Positions 44,191-58,500 of a stretch of DNA of 64,000 nucleotides are shown here, one piece after another (positions within the stretch are counted from its first letter, which is position 1; each line of letters opens with the position of its first letter). The notes under the pieces are model-generated. The model was not told the origin of the DNA and did no database searches. It saw only the letters and a list, made by a program, of their open reading frames with translations. The stretch covers positions 39,137,943 to 39,201,942 of the forward strand of contig OX439009.1 of the NCBI GenBank assembly GCA_949316495.1, written 5' to 3'. This DNA is from Amphiduros pacificus (Eukaryota > Annelida > Polychaeta > Phyllodocida > Hesionidae). Both the position numbers and the translations under genes were made by a program.

Positions 44191-45069
44191 TGGAGCATTA
44201 ATCAACTGATATTGTTGACTGCACGATCAGAGTTCAGATATCTAATTTTGAATAAAAACTACTTTTTTTACATCTGACTCATTGTTTGTTTCATGAAATT
44301 TATGAAATCATGATAAATTTCATTACATTATTTCATATGAATGAACCTGGATTTTGCCATTCAGCAGCTCAGGTGGTAGAGGACATAGTTTAGATGCTAT
44401 CACTTTAATAAATGGTTCAATTTATTCTTGGTGAAATCATCTATGGCTCTGATTTGTTGAAATTATACTTTTAAAGGGATTCCCTAAAATAAAATAACTG
44501 GATAACAATATATTCATATAAAGCATATGTTCAACTCACATGAAGCATAATTTGCAAGGGTGTTCTTCTTCAATGAGGTTAAGACAAGTGAGCAACTAGC
44601 AACTCGTTGGTTAACACATAGAATCTGCAACTTTATTTTATATACAGTACACAATTAGCTTAAATACATTGATTTTCTCATAGGAATTAAACAATAGATT
44701 TATGCAAAAATTATTTTCTGTGATAATATAATGAAATATTTCTCTTGTGCTTTGTGTAATTAATACACAGATTAATAAGTTAATCAAATAGATTTAAAAG
44801 ATATAATTAAATAACTACTCTGCATGCAGATTTCCATCATGAATGTGATGGAGATAGATTAAATAGTGTGATGTATAAATGCTCCCACAATATAGAAACC
44901 TAATTACCACTCAACATTAACAATTCCATCAGCATCAGGAACAGTAGGTTTTTAAAATGCTCCATAACGCACTGATATCTCTAATTACATTGACAACATT
45001 AGATGGAAGTATATTATTACTATTCATTCATGTTTCTCTGTTGCTCCTCCAATTAGTGTGATATTGCAG
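44191..45069. other. Intergenic DNA
   Basis: AT-rich and otherwise featureless, except AGCTCAGGTGGTAGAGGA at about 44368, which resembles a tRNA A-box region and may be a SINE fragment. Confidence 0.45.
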
Positions 45070-45153
45070 TGTTAAATTGGCTGCTAAAATGCAGGAGGTT
45101 TCGGACAAAGATTTGGACAAAATTGATAAGCAGAGGAGGCTACGAGGCCATAT
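45070..45153 (+). CDS. Candidate isolated exon, unknown gene
   Basis: An 84-nt stretch between a good acceptor (pyrimidine tract, ATATTGCAG) and GTAAGA, open in one frame as VKLAAKMQEVSDKDLDKIDK then QRRLRGHM. Phase 2 on both sides, charged, richer in GC than its flanks. Could be an exon of a downstream gene or, since gene B exon 18 also ends in phase 2, an alternative downstream exon. Unproven. Confidence 0.3.
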
Positions 45154-45839
45154 GTAAGATAATTAGGTTTTCTGCATATTCTGAGTTCAAGATGCCTATC
45201 TTTGGCAAGGGGAAAGATTATTACAATTTTAACATATGAAAATTCATCACTCAAAACAAAGATGAATATTTATTTGGAATGTTTAGAATTTATTACAACA
45301 TACACTCAGTTTAGAACTCTTTCCTTGAATCATTGTCAATGAAAACCTTTTTATCTTTACATGAAACTTAATTATTAGGCCAGGAAATGTGCTATTTCTG
45401 TTTACCAGGCATAGGCTATTATGCCTGTATGAATTGCAAAAGTAGCATTAGAATAATATCTGGGTAGGGCTTTGCTGGGAAATGCTTAGATTTTATCATG
45501 ATAAAAACAATAAAATACACATGCCTGCCAAGCCATATTTTCATTTTACTTAACCAGAAACAAGACATTGTTGTAATGGTCCGACTTGCTAATCACATAA
45601 CTTAAAATTTATCACATCAAGATTAATAAGTTGGTCCTATTTATTTGAATTGTGTGCAACTAGATATTTACATGAAGAAAATAAATGTTTCTGGGCCACG
45701 AAGCCTGGCATCTGAGCAGAAGAGAAGCCTGAGTATGGAGCCATAGAAGAGCCTTTCTACTGAGCAACAAAGAAAGCCATACAGAGAAGCCACACAGAGA
45801 AGCCTGAGTATGGAACCATAGAACAGCCTTTCTACTCCG
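45154..45839. other. Intergenic DNA
   Basis: AT-rich. A partial repeat of AGAAGCC-containing text starts near 45720 and leads into the next array. Nothing else seen. Confidence 0.5.
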
Positions 45840-46600
45840 CAACAAAGAAAGCCATACTAATTAACAACAGAGAAGCCATACTAATTAGCAACAAAGAAGC
45901 CATACTAATTAGCAACAAATAAGCCATACTAATTAGCAACAAATAAGCGGTACTAATTAGCAACAAAGAAGCCATACTAATTAATAAGAGAAGCCAAACT
46001 AATTAGCAACAAAGAAAGCCATACAGAGGCCACACAGAGAAGCCTTACTAATTAGCAACAAATAAGCCGTACTAATTAGTAACAAAGAAGCCATACTAAT
46101 TAGCAACAAATAAGCCGTACTAATTAGCAACAAAAAAGACATACTAATTAATAAGAGAAGCCAAACTAATTAGCAACAAAGAAGCCATACTAATTAATAA
46201 CAGAAAAGCCATACTAATTATCAACAAAAAAGCCTTACTAATTAGGAACAGAAAAGCCGTACTAATTAGCAACAGAGAGGCCATACTAATTAGCAACAAA
46301 GAAGCCATACTAATTAGCAACAGAGAGGCCATACTAATTAGCAACAAAGAAGCCATACTAATTAGCAACAAAGAAGCCATACTAATTAGCAACACAAAAT
46401 CCATACTAATTAGCAACAAAGAAGCCATATTAATTAGCAACAAATAAGCCTTACTAATTAGGAACAGAAAAGCCGTACTAATTAGCAACAAAGAAGCCGT
46501 ACTAATAAGCTACAAAGAAGCCGTACTAATTAGCAACAGAGAAGCCATACTAATTAGCAACAGAGAAGCCATACTAATTAGTAACAGGGAAGCCACCAAG
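45840..46600. repeat. 24-bp tandem repeat
   Basis: Unit AACAAAGAAGCCATACTAAT plus TAGC, about 30 copies, diverged. Its minus-strand open frame is a product of the 24-bp period. Confidence 0.92.
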
Positions 46601-46611
46601 AAAAGTCTTCA

Positions 46612-46691
46612 CTATTGAGGCAAAGAGAAACCTGATGTCTTCACTCTGTCTGGGGGTCCAAGAAACATGACAACTTCTCGATGAACCATAC
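46612..46691 (-). CDS. Weak candidate terminal exon, minus strand
   Basis: Read on the minus strand, TTTATTCAG precedes an open stretch encoding MVHREVVMFLGPPDRVKTSG and ending in TAG. No family recognised and no partner exon found; could be chance. Confidence 0.15.
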
Positions 46692-46969
46692 CTGAATAAA
46701 TAATAAACATATTCATTGATAAATCTTCCTTATTTTGCAACAAGTTATACAAGGTCAGGAAAATAAAGGATCTTTTAGGCACCATCTCAAATAAAAACAT
46801 GGTTTCTGTGACTGAAATACATTTAGACACATGCAGCCAACGATACAGAGCCCATGGGTGACATCTAGCACTTCATTCCTGACCAAACAACATTCCTGTC
46901 TCACTCACAGCTATTCAATTTATAGCTTGAAACATGTGACTTGTGATGTCAGAGTTTTTGCTTCCAAGC

Positions 46970-49900
46970 TTTTCCCAAAGCCAGGTTTATTGGTCGTAGA
47001 TATAGGAAATTTACTCTGCTTCAAACCTTCCCTCACATCAGGGCTACTGATAGATATAGGACATTTACTCTGCTTCAAACCTTCCCTCACACCAGGGCTA
47101 GTGATAGATATAGGACATTTACTCTGCTTCAAACCTTCCCTCACACCAGGGCTAGTGGTAGATATAGGACATTTACTCTGCTTCAAACCTTCCCTCACAC
47201 CAGGGCTAGTGGTAGATATAGGACATTTACTCTGCTTCAAACCTTCCCTCACACCAGGGCTAGTGGTAGATATAGGACATTTACTCTGCTTCAAACCTTC
47301 ACTCACACCAGGGCTAGTGATATATGACATTTACTCTGCTTCAAATTTTCCCTCACACCAGGGCTAGTGGTAGATATAGGACATTTACTCTGCTTCAAAC
47401 CTTCCCTCACACCAGGGCTAGTGGTAGATATAGGACATTTACTCTGCTTCAAACCTTCCCTCACACCAGGGCTAGTGGTAGATATAGGACATTTACTCTG
47501 CTTCAAACCTTCCCTCACACCAGGGCTAGTGGTAGATATAGGACATTTACTCTGCTTCAAACCTCCCCTCACACCAGGGCTAGAGGAGATATAGGACATT
47601 TACTCTGCTTCAAACCTTCCGTCACACCAGGGCTAGTGGTAGATATAGGACATTTACTCTGCTTCAAACCTCCCCTCACACCAGGGCTAGTGGTAGATAT
47701 AGGACATTTACTCTGCTTCAAACCTTCCCTCACACCAGGGCTAGTGGTAGATATAGGACATTTATTCTGCTTCAAACCTTCCCTCACACCAGGGCTAGTG
47801 GTAGATATGGGACATTTACTCTGCTTCAAACCTTCCCTCACACCAGGGCTAGTGGTAGATATAGGACATTTACTCTGCTTCAAACCTTCCCTCACACCAG
47901 GGCTAGTGGTAGATATAGGACATTTACTCTGCTTCAAACCTTCCCTCACACCAGGGCTAGTGGTATAGGACATTTACTCTACTTCAAACCTTCCCTCACA
48001 CCAGGGCTAGTGATATAGGACATCTACTCTGCTTCAAACCTTCCCTCACACCAGGGCTAGTGATATAGGACATCTACTCTGCTTCAAACCTCCCCTCACA
48101 CCAGGGCTAGTAGTAGATATAGGACATTTACTCTGCTTCAAACCTTCCCTCACACCAGGGCTAGTGGTAGATATAGGACATTTACTCTGCTTCAAACCTT
48201 CCCTCACACCAGGGCTAGTGGTAGATATAGGACATTTACTCTGCTTCAAACCTTCCCTCACACCAGGGCTAGTGGTAGATATAGGACATTTACTCTGCTT
48301 CAAACCTTCCCTCACACCAGGGCTAGTGATATAGGACATCTACTCTGCTTCAAACCTTCCCTCACACCAGGGCTACTGATATAGGACATTTACTCTGCTT
48401 CAAACCTCCCCTCACACCAGGGCTAGTAGTAGATATAGGACATTTACTCTGCTTCAAACCTTCCCTCACACCAGGGCTAGTGGTAGATATAGGACATTTA
48501 CTCTGCTTCAAACCTTCCCTCACACCAGGGCTAGTGGTAGATATAGGACATTTACTCTGCTTCAAACCTTCCCTCACACCAGGGCTAGTGGTAGATATAG
48601 GACATTTACTCTGCTTCAAACCTTCCCTCACACCAGGGCTAGTGATATAGGACATCTACTCTGCTTCAAACCTTCCCTCACACCAGGGCTAGTGGTAGAT
48701 ATAGGACATTTACTCTGCTTCAAACCTCCCCTCACACCAGGGCTAGTGGTAGATATGGGACATTTACTCTGCTTCAAACCTCCCCTCACACCAGGGCTAG
48801 TGATATAGGACATCTACTCTGCTTCAAACCTTCCCTCACACCAGGGCTAGTGATATAGGACATTTACTCTGCTTCAAACCTTCCCTCACACCAGGGCTAG
48901 TGGTAGATATAGGACATTTACTCTGCTTCAAACCTTCCCTCACACCAGGGCTAGTGGTAGATATAGGACATTTACTCTGCTTCAAACCTCCCCTCACACC
49001 AGGGCTAGTGGTAGATATAGGACATTTACTCTGCTTCAAACCTTCCCTCACACCAGGGCTAGTGGTAGATATAGGACATTTACTCTGCTTCAAACCTTCC
49101 CTCACACCAGGGCTGGTGGTAGATATAGGACATTTACTCTGCTTCAAACCTTCCCATACACCAGGGCTAGTGGTAGATATATGACATTTACTCTGCTTCA
49201 AACCTTCCCTCACACCAGGGCTATTGGTAGATATAGGACATTTACTCTGCTTCAAACCTTCCCTCACACCAGGGCTAGTGGTAGATATAGGACATTTACT
49301 CTGCTTCAAACCTTCCCTCACACCAGGGCTAGTGATATATGACATATACTCTGCTTCAAATTTTCCCTCACACCAGGGCTAGTGGTAGATATAGGACATT
49401 TACTCTGCTTCAAACCTTCCCTCACACCAGGGCTAGTGATATAGGACATTTACTCTGCTTCAAATTTTCCCTCACACCAGGGCTAGTGGTAGATATAGGA
49501 CATTTACTCTGCTTCAAACCTCCCCTCACACCAGGGCTAGTGGTAGATATAGGACATTTACTCTGCTTCAAACCTTCCCTCACACCAGGGCTAGTGGTAG
49601 ATATAGGACATTTACTCTGCTTCAAACCTCCCCTCACACCAGGGCTAGTGATAGATATAGGACATTTACTCTGCTTCAAACCTCCCCTCACACCAGGGCT
49701 AGTGATATAGGACATCTACTCTGCTTCAAACCTTCCCTCACACCAGGGCTAGTGATAAAGGACATTTACTCTGCTTCAAACCTTCCCTCACACCAGGGCT
49801 AGTGGTAGATATAGGACATTTACTCTGCTTCAAACCTTCCCTCACACCAGGGCTAGTGGTAGATATAGGACATCTACTCTGCTTCAAACCTTCCCTCACA

Positions 49901-52900
49901 CCAGGGCTAGTGGTAGATATAGGACATTTACTCTGCTTCAAACCTTCCCTCACACCAGGGCTAGTGATATATGACATTTACTCTGCTTCAAATTTTCCCT
50001 CACACCAGGGCTAGTGGTAGATATAGGACATTTACTCTGCTTCAAACCTCCCCTCACACCAGGGCTAGTGGTAGATATAGGACATTTACTCTGCTTCAAA
50101 CCTCCCCTCACACCAGGGCTAGTGGTAGATATAGGACATTTACTCTGCTTCAAACCTCCCCTCACACCAGGGTTGGTGGTAGATATAGGACATTTACTCT
50201 GCTTCAAATCTTCCCTCACACCAGGGCTAGTGGTAGATATAGGACATTTACTCTGCTTCAAACCTTCCCTCACACCAGGGCTAGTGGTAGATATAGGACA
50301 TTTACTCTGCTTCAAACCTTCCCTCACACCAGGGCTAGTGGTAGATATAGGACATTTACTCTGCTTCAAACCTCCCCTCACACCAGGGCTAGTGGTAGAT
50401 ATAGGACATTTACTCTGCTTCAAACCTTCCCTCACACCAGGGCTAGTGGTAGATATAGGACATTTACTCTGCTTCAAACCTCCCCTCACACCAGGGCTAG
50501 TGGTAGATATAGGACATTTACTCTGCTTCAAACCTTCCCTTACACCAGGGCTAGTGGTATAGGACATTTACTCTACTTCAAACCTTCCCTCACACCAGGG
50601 CTAGTGATATAGGACATCTACTCTGCTTCAAACCTTCCCTCACACCAGGGCTACTGATATAGGACATTTACTCTGCTTCAAACCTCCCCTCACACCAGGG
50701 CTAGTGGTAGATATAGGACATTTACTCTGCTTCAAACCTTCCCTCACACCAGGGCTAGTGGTAGATATAGGACATTTACTCTGCTTCAAACCTTCCCTCA
50801 CACCAGGGCTAGTGTTATAGGACATCTACTCTGCTTCAAACCTTCCCTCACACCAGGGCTAGTGGTAGATATAGGACATTTACTCTGCTTCAAACCTTCC
50901 CTCACACCAGGGCTAGTGATATATGACATTTACTCTGCTTCAAATTTTCCCTCACACCAGGGCTAGTGGTAGATATAGGACATTTACTCTGCTTCAAACC
51001 TTCCCTCACACCAGGGCTAGTGATATATGACATTTACTCTGCTTCAAATTTTCCCTCACACCAGGGCTAGTGGTAGATATATGACATTTACTCTGCTTCA
51101 AACCTCCCCTCACACCAGGGCTAGTGGTAGATATAGGACATTTACTCTGCTTCAAACCTTCCCTCACACCAGGGCTAGTGGTATAGGACATTTACTCTAC
51201 TTCAAACCTTCCCTCACACCAGGGCTAGTGATATAGGACATCTACTCTGCTTCAAACCTTCCCTCACACCAGGGCTAGTGATATAGGACATCTACTCTGC
51301 TTCAAACCTCCCCTCACACCAGGGCTAGTAGTAGATATAGGACATTTACTCTGCTTCAAACCTTCCCTCACACCAGGGCTAGTGGTAGATATAGGACATT
51401 TACTCTGCTTCAAACCTTCCCTCACACCAGGGCTAGTGGTAGATATAGGACATTTACTCTGCTTCAAACCTTCCCTCACACCAGGGCTAGTGGTAGATAT
51501 AGGACATTTACTCTGCTTCAAACCTTCCCTCACACCAGGGCTAGTGGTAGATATAGGACATTTACTCTGCTTCAAACCTTCCCTCACACCAGGGCTAGTG
51601 ATATAGGACATCTACTCTGCTTCAAACCTTCCCTCACACCAGGGCTAGTGGTAGATATAGGACATTTACTCTGCTTCAAACCTTCACTCACACCAGGGCT
51701 AGTGATATATGACATTTACTCTGCTTCAAATTTTACCTCACACCAGGGCTAGTGGTAGATATAGGACATTTACTCTGCTTCAAACCTCCCCTCACACCAG
51801 GGCTAGTGGTAGATATAGGACATTTACTCTGCTTCAAACCTCCCCTCAGACCAGGGCTAGTGGTAGATATAGGACATTTACTCTGCTTCAAACCTCCCCT
51901 CACACCAGGGCTAGTGGTAGATATGGGACATTTACTCTGCTTCAAACCTCCCCTCACACCAGGGCTAGTGATATAGGACATCTACTCTGCTTCAAACCTT
52001 CCCTCACACCAGGGCTAGTGATATAGGACATTTACTCTGCTTCAAACCTTCCCTCACACCAGGGCTAGTGGTAGATATAGGACATTTACTCTGCTTCAAA
52101 CCTTCCCTCACACCAGGGCTAGTGATATATGACATTTACTCTGCTTCAAATTTTCCCTCACACCAGGGCTAGTGGTAGATATAGGACATTTACTCTGCTT
52201 CAAACCTTCCCTCACACCAGGGCTAGTGATATATGACATTTACTCTGCTTCAAATTTTCCCTCACACCAGGGCTAGTGGTAGATATAGGACATTTACTCT
52301 GCTTCAAACCTCCCCTCACACCAGGGCTAGTGGTAGATATAGGACATTTACTCTGCTTCAAACCTTCCCTCACACCAGGGCTAGTGGTATAGGACATTTA
52401 CTCTACTTCAAACCTTCCCTCACACCAGGGCTAGTGATATAGGACATCTACTCTGCTTCAAACCTTCCCTCACACCAGGGCTAGTGATATAGGACATCTA
52501 CTCTGCTTCAAACCTCCCCTCACACCAGGGCTAGTAGTAGATATAGGACATTTACTCTGCTTCAAACCTTCCCTCACACCAGGGCTAGTGGTAGATATAG
52601 GACATTTACTCTGCTTCAAACCTTCCCTCACACCAGGGCTAGTGGTAGATATAGGACATTTACTCTGCTTCAAACCTTCCCTCACACCAGGGCTAGTGGT
52701 AGATATAGGACATTTACTCTGCTTCAAACCTTCCCTCACACCAGGGCTAGTGATATAGGACATCTACTCTGCTTCAAACCTTCCCTCACACCAGGGCTAG
52801 TGGTAGATATAGGACATTTACTCTGCTTCAAACCTTCACTCACACCAGGGCTAGTGATATATGACATTTACTCTGCTTCAAATTTTACCTCACACCAGGG

Positions 52901-54448
52901 CTAGTGGTAGATATAGGACATTTACTCTGCTTCAAACCTCCCCTCACACCAGGGCTAGTGGTAGATATAGGACATTTACTCTGCTTCAAACCTCCCCTCA
53001 CACCAGGGCTAGTGGTAGATATAGGACATTTACTCTGCTTCAAACCTCCCCTCACACCAGGGCTAGTGGTAGATATGGGACATTTACTCTGCTTCAAACC
53101 TCCCCTCACACCAGGGCTAGTGATATAGGACATCTACTCTGCTTCAAACCTTCCCTCACACCAGGGCTAGTGATATAGGACATTTACTCTGCTTCAAACC
53201 TTCCCTCACACCAGGGCTAGTGGTAGATATAGGACATTTACTCTGCTTCAAACCTTCCCTCACACCAGGGCTAGTGGTAGATATAGGACATTTACTCTGC
53301 TTCAAACCTCCCCTCACACCAGGGCTAGTGGTAGATATAGGACATTTACTCTGCCTCAAACCTTCCCTCACACCAGGGCTAGTGGTAGATATAGGACATT
53401 TACTCTGCTTCAAACCTTCCCTCACACCAGGGCTGGTGGTAGATATAGGACATTTACTCTGCTTCAAACCTTCCCTCACACCAGGGCTAGTGGTAGATAT
53501 ATGACATTTACTCTGCTTCAAACCTTCCCTCACACCAGGGCTATTGGTAGATATAGGACATTTACTCTGCTTCAAACCTTCCCTCACACCAGGGCTAGTG
53601 GTAGATATAGGACATTTACTCTGCTTCAAACCTTCCCTCACACCAGGGCTAGTGATATATGACATTTACTCTGCTTCAAATTTTCCCTCACACCAGGGCT
53701 AGTGGTAGATATAGGACATTTACTCTGCTTCAAACCTTCCCTCACACCAGGGCTAGTGATATATGACATTTACTCTGCTTCAAATTTTCCCTCACACCAG
53801 GGCTAGTGGTAGATATAGGACATTTACTCTGCTTCAAACCTCCCCTCACACCAGGGCTAGTGGTAGATATAGGACATTTACTCTGCTTCAAACCTCCCCT
53901 CACACCAGGGCTAGTGGTAGATATAGGACATTTACTCTGCTTCAAACCTCCCCTCACACCAGGGCTAGTGGTAGATATAGGACATTTACTCTGCTTCAAA
54001 CCTCCCCTCACACCAGGGCTAGTGATATAGGACATCTACTCTGCTTCAAACCTTCCCTCACACCAGGGCTAGTGATAAAGGACATTTACTCTGCTTCAAA
54101 CCTTCCCTCACACCAGGGCTAGTGGTAGATATAGGACATTTACTCTGCTTCAAACCTTCCCTCACACCAGGGCTAGTGGTAGATATAGGACATCTACTCT
54201 GCTTCAAACCTTCCCTCACACCAGGGCTAGTGGTAGATATAGGACATTTACTCTGCTTCAAACCTTCCCTCACACCAGGGCTAGTGATATAGGACATTTA
54301 CTCTGCTTCAAACCTTCCCTCACACCAGGGCTACTGATATAGGACATTTACTCTGCTTCAAACCTCCCCTCACACCAGGGCTAGTGGTAGATATAGGACA
54401 TTTACTCTGCTTCAAACCTCCCCTCACACCAGGGCTAGTGGTAGATAT
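46970..54448. repeat. 54-bp satellite, first block
   Basis: Unit includes GGACATTTACTCTGCTTCAA and CACACCAGGGCTAGTGGTAG; 54 bp, or 50 bp where GTGGTAGATATA is GTGATATA. Variants cttccctc, cctcccctc and attttccctc mark higher-order units. A 4320-bp offset (80 monomers) relates 48.8-50.0 kb to 53.2-54.3 kb, and 1206- and 1152-bp offsets occur near 51-53 kb. Confidence 0.97.
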
Positions 54449-54765
54449 TAAGGCAAGAACATGTGAGTGCAGTGTTCAGGCTGACAGATCTCTCAAGTTG
54501 GTTCTGGTGGAAGGATCTCAAGAGTCCGAAGGACGAGTGAGATCCTTCCACCAGAACCAACGAGAGAGATCTGTCAGCCTGAACACTGCACGAACCTATG
54601 TTCTTGACTTTATCTCATACTTTACTCTTACAGATAGGTATGAGATAAAGGTTTTGGTTTGATGTCCAATCTATTTAAAGAACACAGAGAGGAAAACATT
54701 GCAGCATGTGCGGACCTATGTTGTGTGTGTCAAACAACATAAACAATGCCACGCCCCCTTTTTAA

Positions 54766-54831
54766 TGACGTCACACTCAATGACGTCATTGCAACATATA
54801 ATTTATTATGTTATGACGCCATTGAGAGGTG
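54766..54831. promoter_or_regulatory. CRE-like palindrome cluster 1
   Basis: TGACGTCA at 54766-54773 and 54781-54788, plus TGACGCCA at 54824-54831. The palindrome is the full CREB/ATF site. Confidence 0.4.
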
Positions 54832-55079
54832 GGCATAGTGCCACTCTATATTGTGAGATCCTTCCACCAAAACCTAAGTAAGAGATCTGTCAGCCTGAAC
54901 ACTGCACGGACCTATGTTCTTGACTTTATCTCATACTTTACTCTTACAGATAGGTATGAGATAAAGGTTTTGGTTTGATGTCCAATCTATTTAAAGAACA
55001 CAGAGAGGAAACATTGCAGCATGTGCAGACCTATGTTGTGTGTGTCAAACAACATAAACAATGCCACGCCCCTTTTTAA

Positions 55080-55135
55080 TGACGTCACACTCAATGACGT
55101 CATTGCAACATATATTTTACTATGTAATGACGTCA
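55080..55135. promoter_or_regulatory. CRE-like palindrome cluster 2
   Basis: Three perfect TGACGTCA sites at 55080-55087, 55095-55102 and 55128-55135 in the second direct copy of the inserted element. Confidence 0.4.
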
Positions 55136-55391
55136 TTGAGAGGTGGGCATTGAGATCCTTCCACCAGAACCAACTTGAAAGATCTGTCAGCCTGAACACT
55201 GCACTCACATGTTCTTTTCTTTACTGGTCTGGTATAGGTCTATAAACCATTTGCGGTAGATAAATATGAGATAAAGTCAAGAGCATGGGTTCATGCAGTG
55301 TTCAGCCTGACAGATCTCTTTTGTTGGTTCTGGTGGAAGGATCTCACTTGTCATTTGGACCAAGCATGATTTGCAAAAGTAGTTCGGCACA

Positions 55392-55485
55392 TGGGTGATC
55401 TGCGAAAGTAGTTCGGCAGAGGGGTGATCTGCGAAAGTAGTTCGGCAGAGGGGTGATCTGCAAAAGAATATCTCATAGGTGCAGA
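55392..55485. repeat. 29-bp tandem repeat inside the inserted element
   Basis: Three units of GATCTGCGAAAGTAGTTCGG followed by CAGAGGGGT. Confidence 0.85.
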
Positions 55486-55515
55486 ACACCCTCTTGAAGC
55501 ACCAGGTATGAGATA

Positions 55516-58500
55516 AAGGACATTTACTCTGCTTCAAACCTCCCCTCACACCAGGGTTGGTGATAGATATAGGACATTTACTCTGCTTCAAACCTTCCCT
55601 CACACCAGGGCTAGTGGTAGATATAGGAATTTTACTCTGCTTCAAACCTTCCCTCACACCAGGGCTAGTGGTAGATATAGGACATTTACTCTGCTTCAAA
55701 CCTTCCCTCACACCAGGGCTAGTGGTAGATATAGGACATTTACTCTGCTTCAAACCTCCCCTCACACCAGGGCTAGTGGTAGATATAGGACATTTACTCT
55801 GCTTCAAACCTTCCCTCACACCAGGGCTAGTGGTAGATATAGGACATTTACTCTGCTTCAAACCTCCCCTCACACCAGGGCTAGTGGTAGATATAGGACA
55901 TTTACTCTGCTTCAAACCTTCCCTCACACCAGGGCAAGTGGTAGATATAGGACATTTACTCTGCTTCAAACCTCCCCTCACACCAGGGCTAGTGGTAGAT
56001 ATAGGACATTTACTCTGCTTCAAACCTTCCCTCACACCAGGGCTAGTGGTAGATATAGGACATTTATTCTGCTTCAAACCTTCCCTCGCACCAGGGCTAG
56101 TGGTAGATATGGGACATTTACTCTGCTTCAAACCTTCCCTCACACCAGGGCTAGTGGTAGATATAGGACATTTACTCTGCTTCAAACCTTCCCTCACACC
56201 AGGGCTAGTGGTAGATATAGGACATTTACTCTGCTTCAAACCTTCCCTCACACCAGGGCTAGTGGTATAGGACATTTACTCTACTTCAAACCTTCCCTCA
56301 CACCAGGGCTAGTGATATAGGACATCTACTCTGCTTCAAACCTTCCCTCACACCAGGGCTACTGATATAGGACATTTACTCTGCTTCAAACCTCCCCTCA
56401 CACCAGGGCTAGTAGTAGATATAGGACATTTACTCTGCTTCAAACCTTCCCTCACACCAGGGCTAGTGGTAGATATAGGACATTTACTCTGCTTCAAACC
56501 TTCCCTCACACCAGGGCTAGTGATATATGACATTTACTCTGCTTCAAATTTTCCCTCACACCAGGGCTAGTGGTAGATATAGGACATTTACTCTGCTTCA
56601 AACCTTCCCTCACACCAGGGCTAGTGATATATGACATTTACTCTGCTTCAAATTTTCCCTCACACCAGGGCTAGTGGTAGATATAGGACATTTACTCTGC
56701 TTCAAACCTCCCCTCACACCAGGGCTAGTGGTAGATATAGGACATTTACTCTGCTTCAAACCTTCCCTCACACCAGGGCTAGTGGTATAGGACATTTACT
56801 CTACTTCAAACCTTCCCTCACACCAGGGCTAGTGATATAGGACATCTACTCTGCTTCAAACCTTCCCTCACACCAGGGCTAGTGATATAGGACATCTACT
56901 CTGCTTCAAACCTCCCCTCACACCAGGGCTAGTAGTAGATATAGGACATTTACTCTGCTTCAAACCTTCCCTCACACCAGGGCTAGTGGTAGATATAGGA
57001 CATTTACTCTGCTTCAAACCTTCCCTCACACCAGGGCTAGTGGTAGATATAGGACATTTACTCTGCTTCAAACCTTCCCTTACACCAGGGCTAGTGGTAG
57101 ATATAGGACATTAACTCTGCTTCAAACCTTCACTCACACCAGGGCTAGTGATATAGGACATCTACTCTGCTTCAAACCTTCCCTCACACCAGGGCTAGTG
57201 ATATAGGACATTTACTCTGCTTCAAACCTCCCCTCACACCAGGGCTAGTAGTAGATATAGGACATTTACTCTGCTTCAAACCTTCCCTCACACCAGGGCT
57301 AGTGGTAGATATAGGACATTTACTCTGCTTCAAACCTTCCCTCACACCAGGGCTAGTGGTAGATATAGGACATTTACTCTGCTTCAAACCTTCCCTCACA
57401 CCAGGGCTAGTGGTAGATATAGGACATTTACTCTGCTTCAAACCTTCCCTCACACCAGGGCTAGTGATATAGGACATCTACTCTGCTTCAAACCTTCCCT
57501 CACACCAGGGCTAGTGGTAGATATAGGACATTTACTCTGCTTCAAACCTTCACTCACACCAGGGCTAGTGATATATGACATTTACTCTGCTTCAAATTTT
57601 CCCTCACACCAGGGCTAGTGGTAGATATAGGACATTTACTCTGCTTCAAACCTCCCCTCACACCAGGGCTAGTGGTAGATATAGGACATTTACTCTGCTT
57701 CAAACCTCCCCTCACACCAGGGCTAGTGGTAGATATAGGACATTTACTCTGCTTCAAACCTCCCCTCACACCAGGGCTAGTGGTAGATATGGGACATTTA
57801 CTCTGCTTCAAACCTCCCCTCACACCAGGGCTAGTGATATAGGACATCTACTCTGCTTCAAACCTTCCCTCACACCAGGGCTAGTGATATATGACATTTA
57901 CTCTGCTTCAAATTTTCCCTCACACCAGGGCTAGTGGTAGATATAGGACATTTACTCTGCTTCAAACCTTCCCTCACACCAGGGCTAGTGGTAGATATAG
58001 GACATTTACTCTGCTTCAAACCTCCCCTCACACCAGGGCTAGTGGTAGATATAGGACATTTACTCTGCTTCAAACCTTCCCTCACACCAGGGCTAGTGGT
58101 AGATATAGGACATTTACTCTGCTTCAAACCTTCCCTCACACCAGGGCTGGTGGTAGATATAGGACATTTACTCTGCTTCAAACCTTCCCTCACACCAGGG
58201 CTAGTGGTAGATATATGACATTTACTCTGCTTCAAACCTTCCCTCACACCAGGGCTAGTGGTAGATATAGGACATTTACTCTGCTTCAAACCTTCCCTCA
58301 CACCAGGGCTAGTGGTAGATATAGGACATTTACTCTGCTTCAAACCTTCCCTCACACCAGGGCTAGTGATATATGACATTTACTCTGCTTCAAATTTTCC
58401 CTCACACCAGGGCTAGTGGTAGATATAGGACATTTACTCTGCTTCAAACCTTCCCTCACACCAGGGCTAGTGATATATGACATTTACTCTGCTTCAAATT

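Larger units (their letters stand above)
54449..55515. mobile_element. Composite inverted-repeat element within the satellite
   Basis: Non-satellite DNA. Arms at 54467-54520 and 54538-54591 are inverted copies (52 of 54 matching by eye) with a 17-nt spacer. Another inverted arm is at 55267-55346. A roughly 315-bp direct repeat starts at 54538 and 54854, with a truncated third at 55152. Probably a foldback-type non-autonomous transposon; no coding capacity or clear target duplication seen. Confidence 0.5.
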
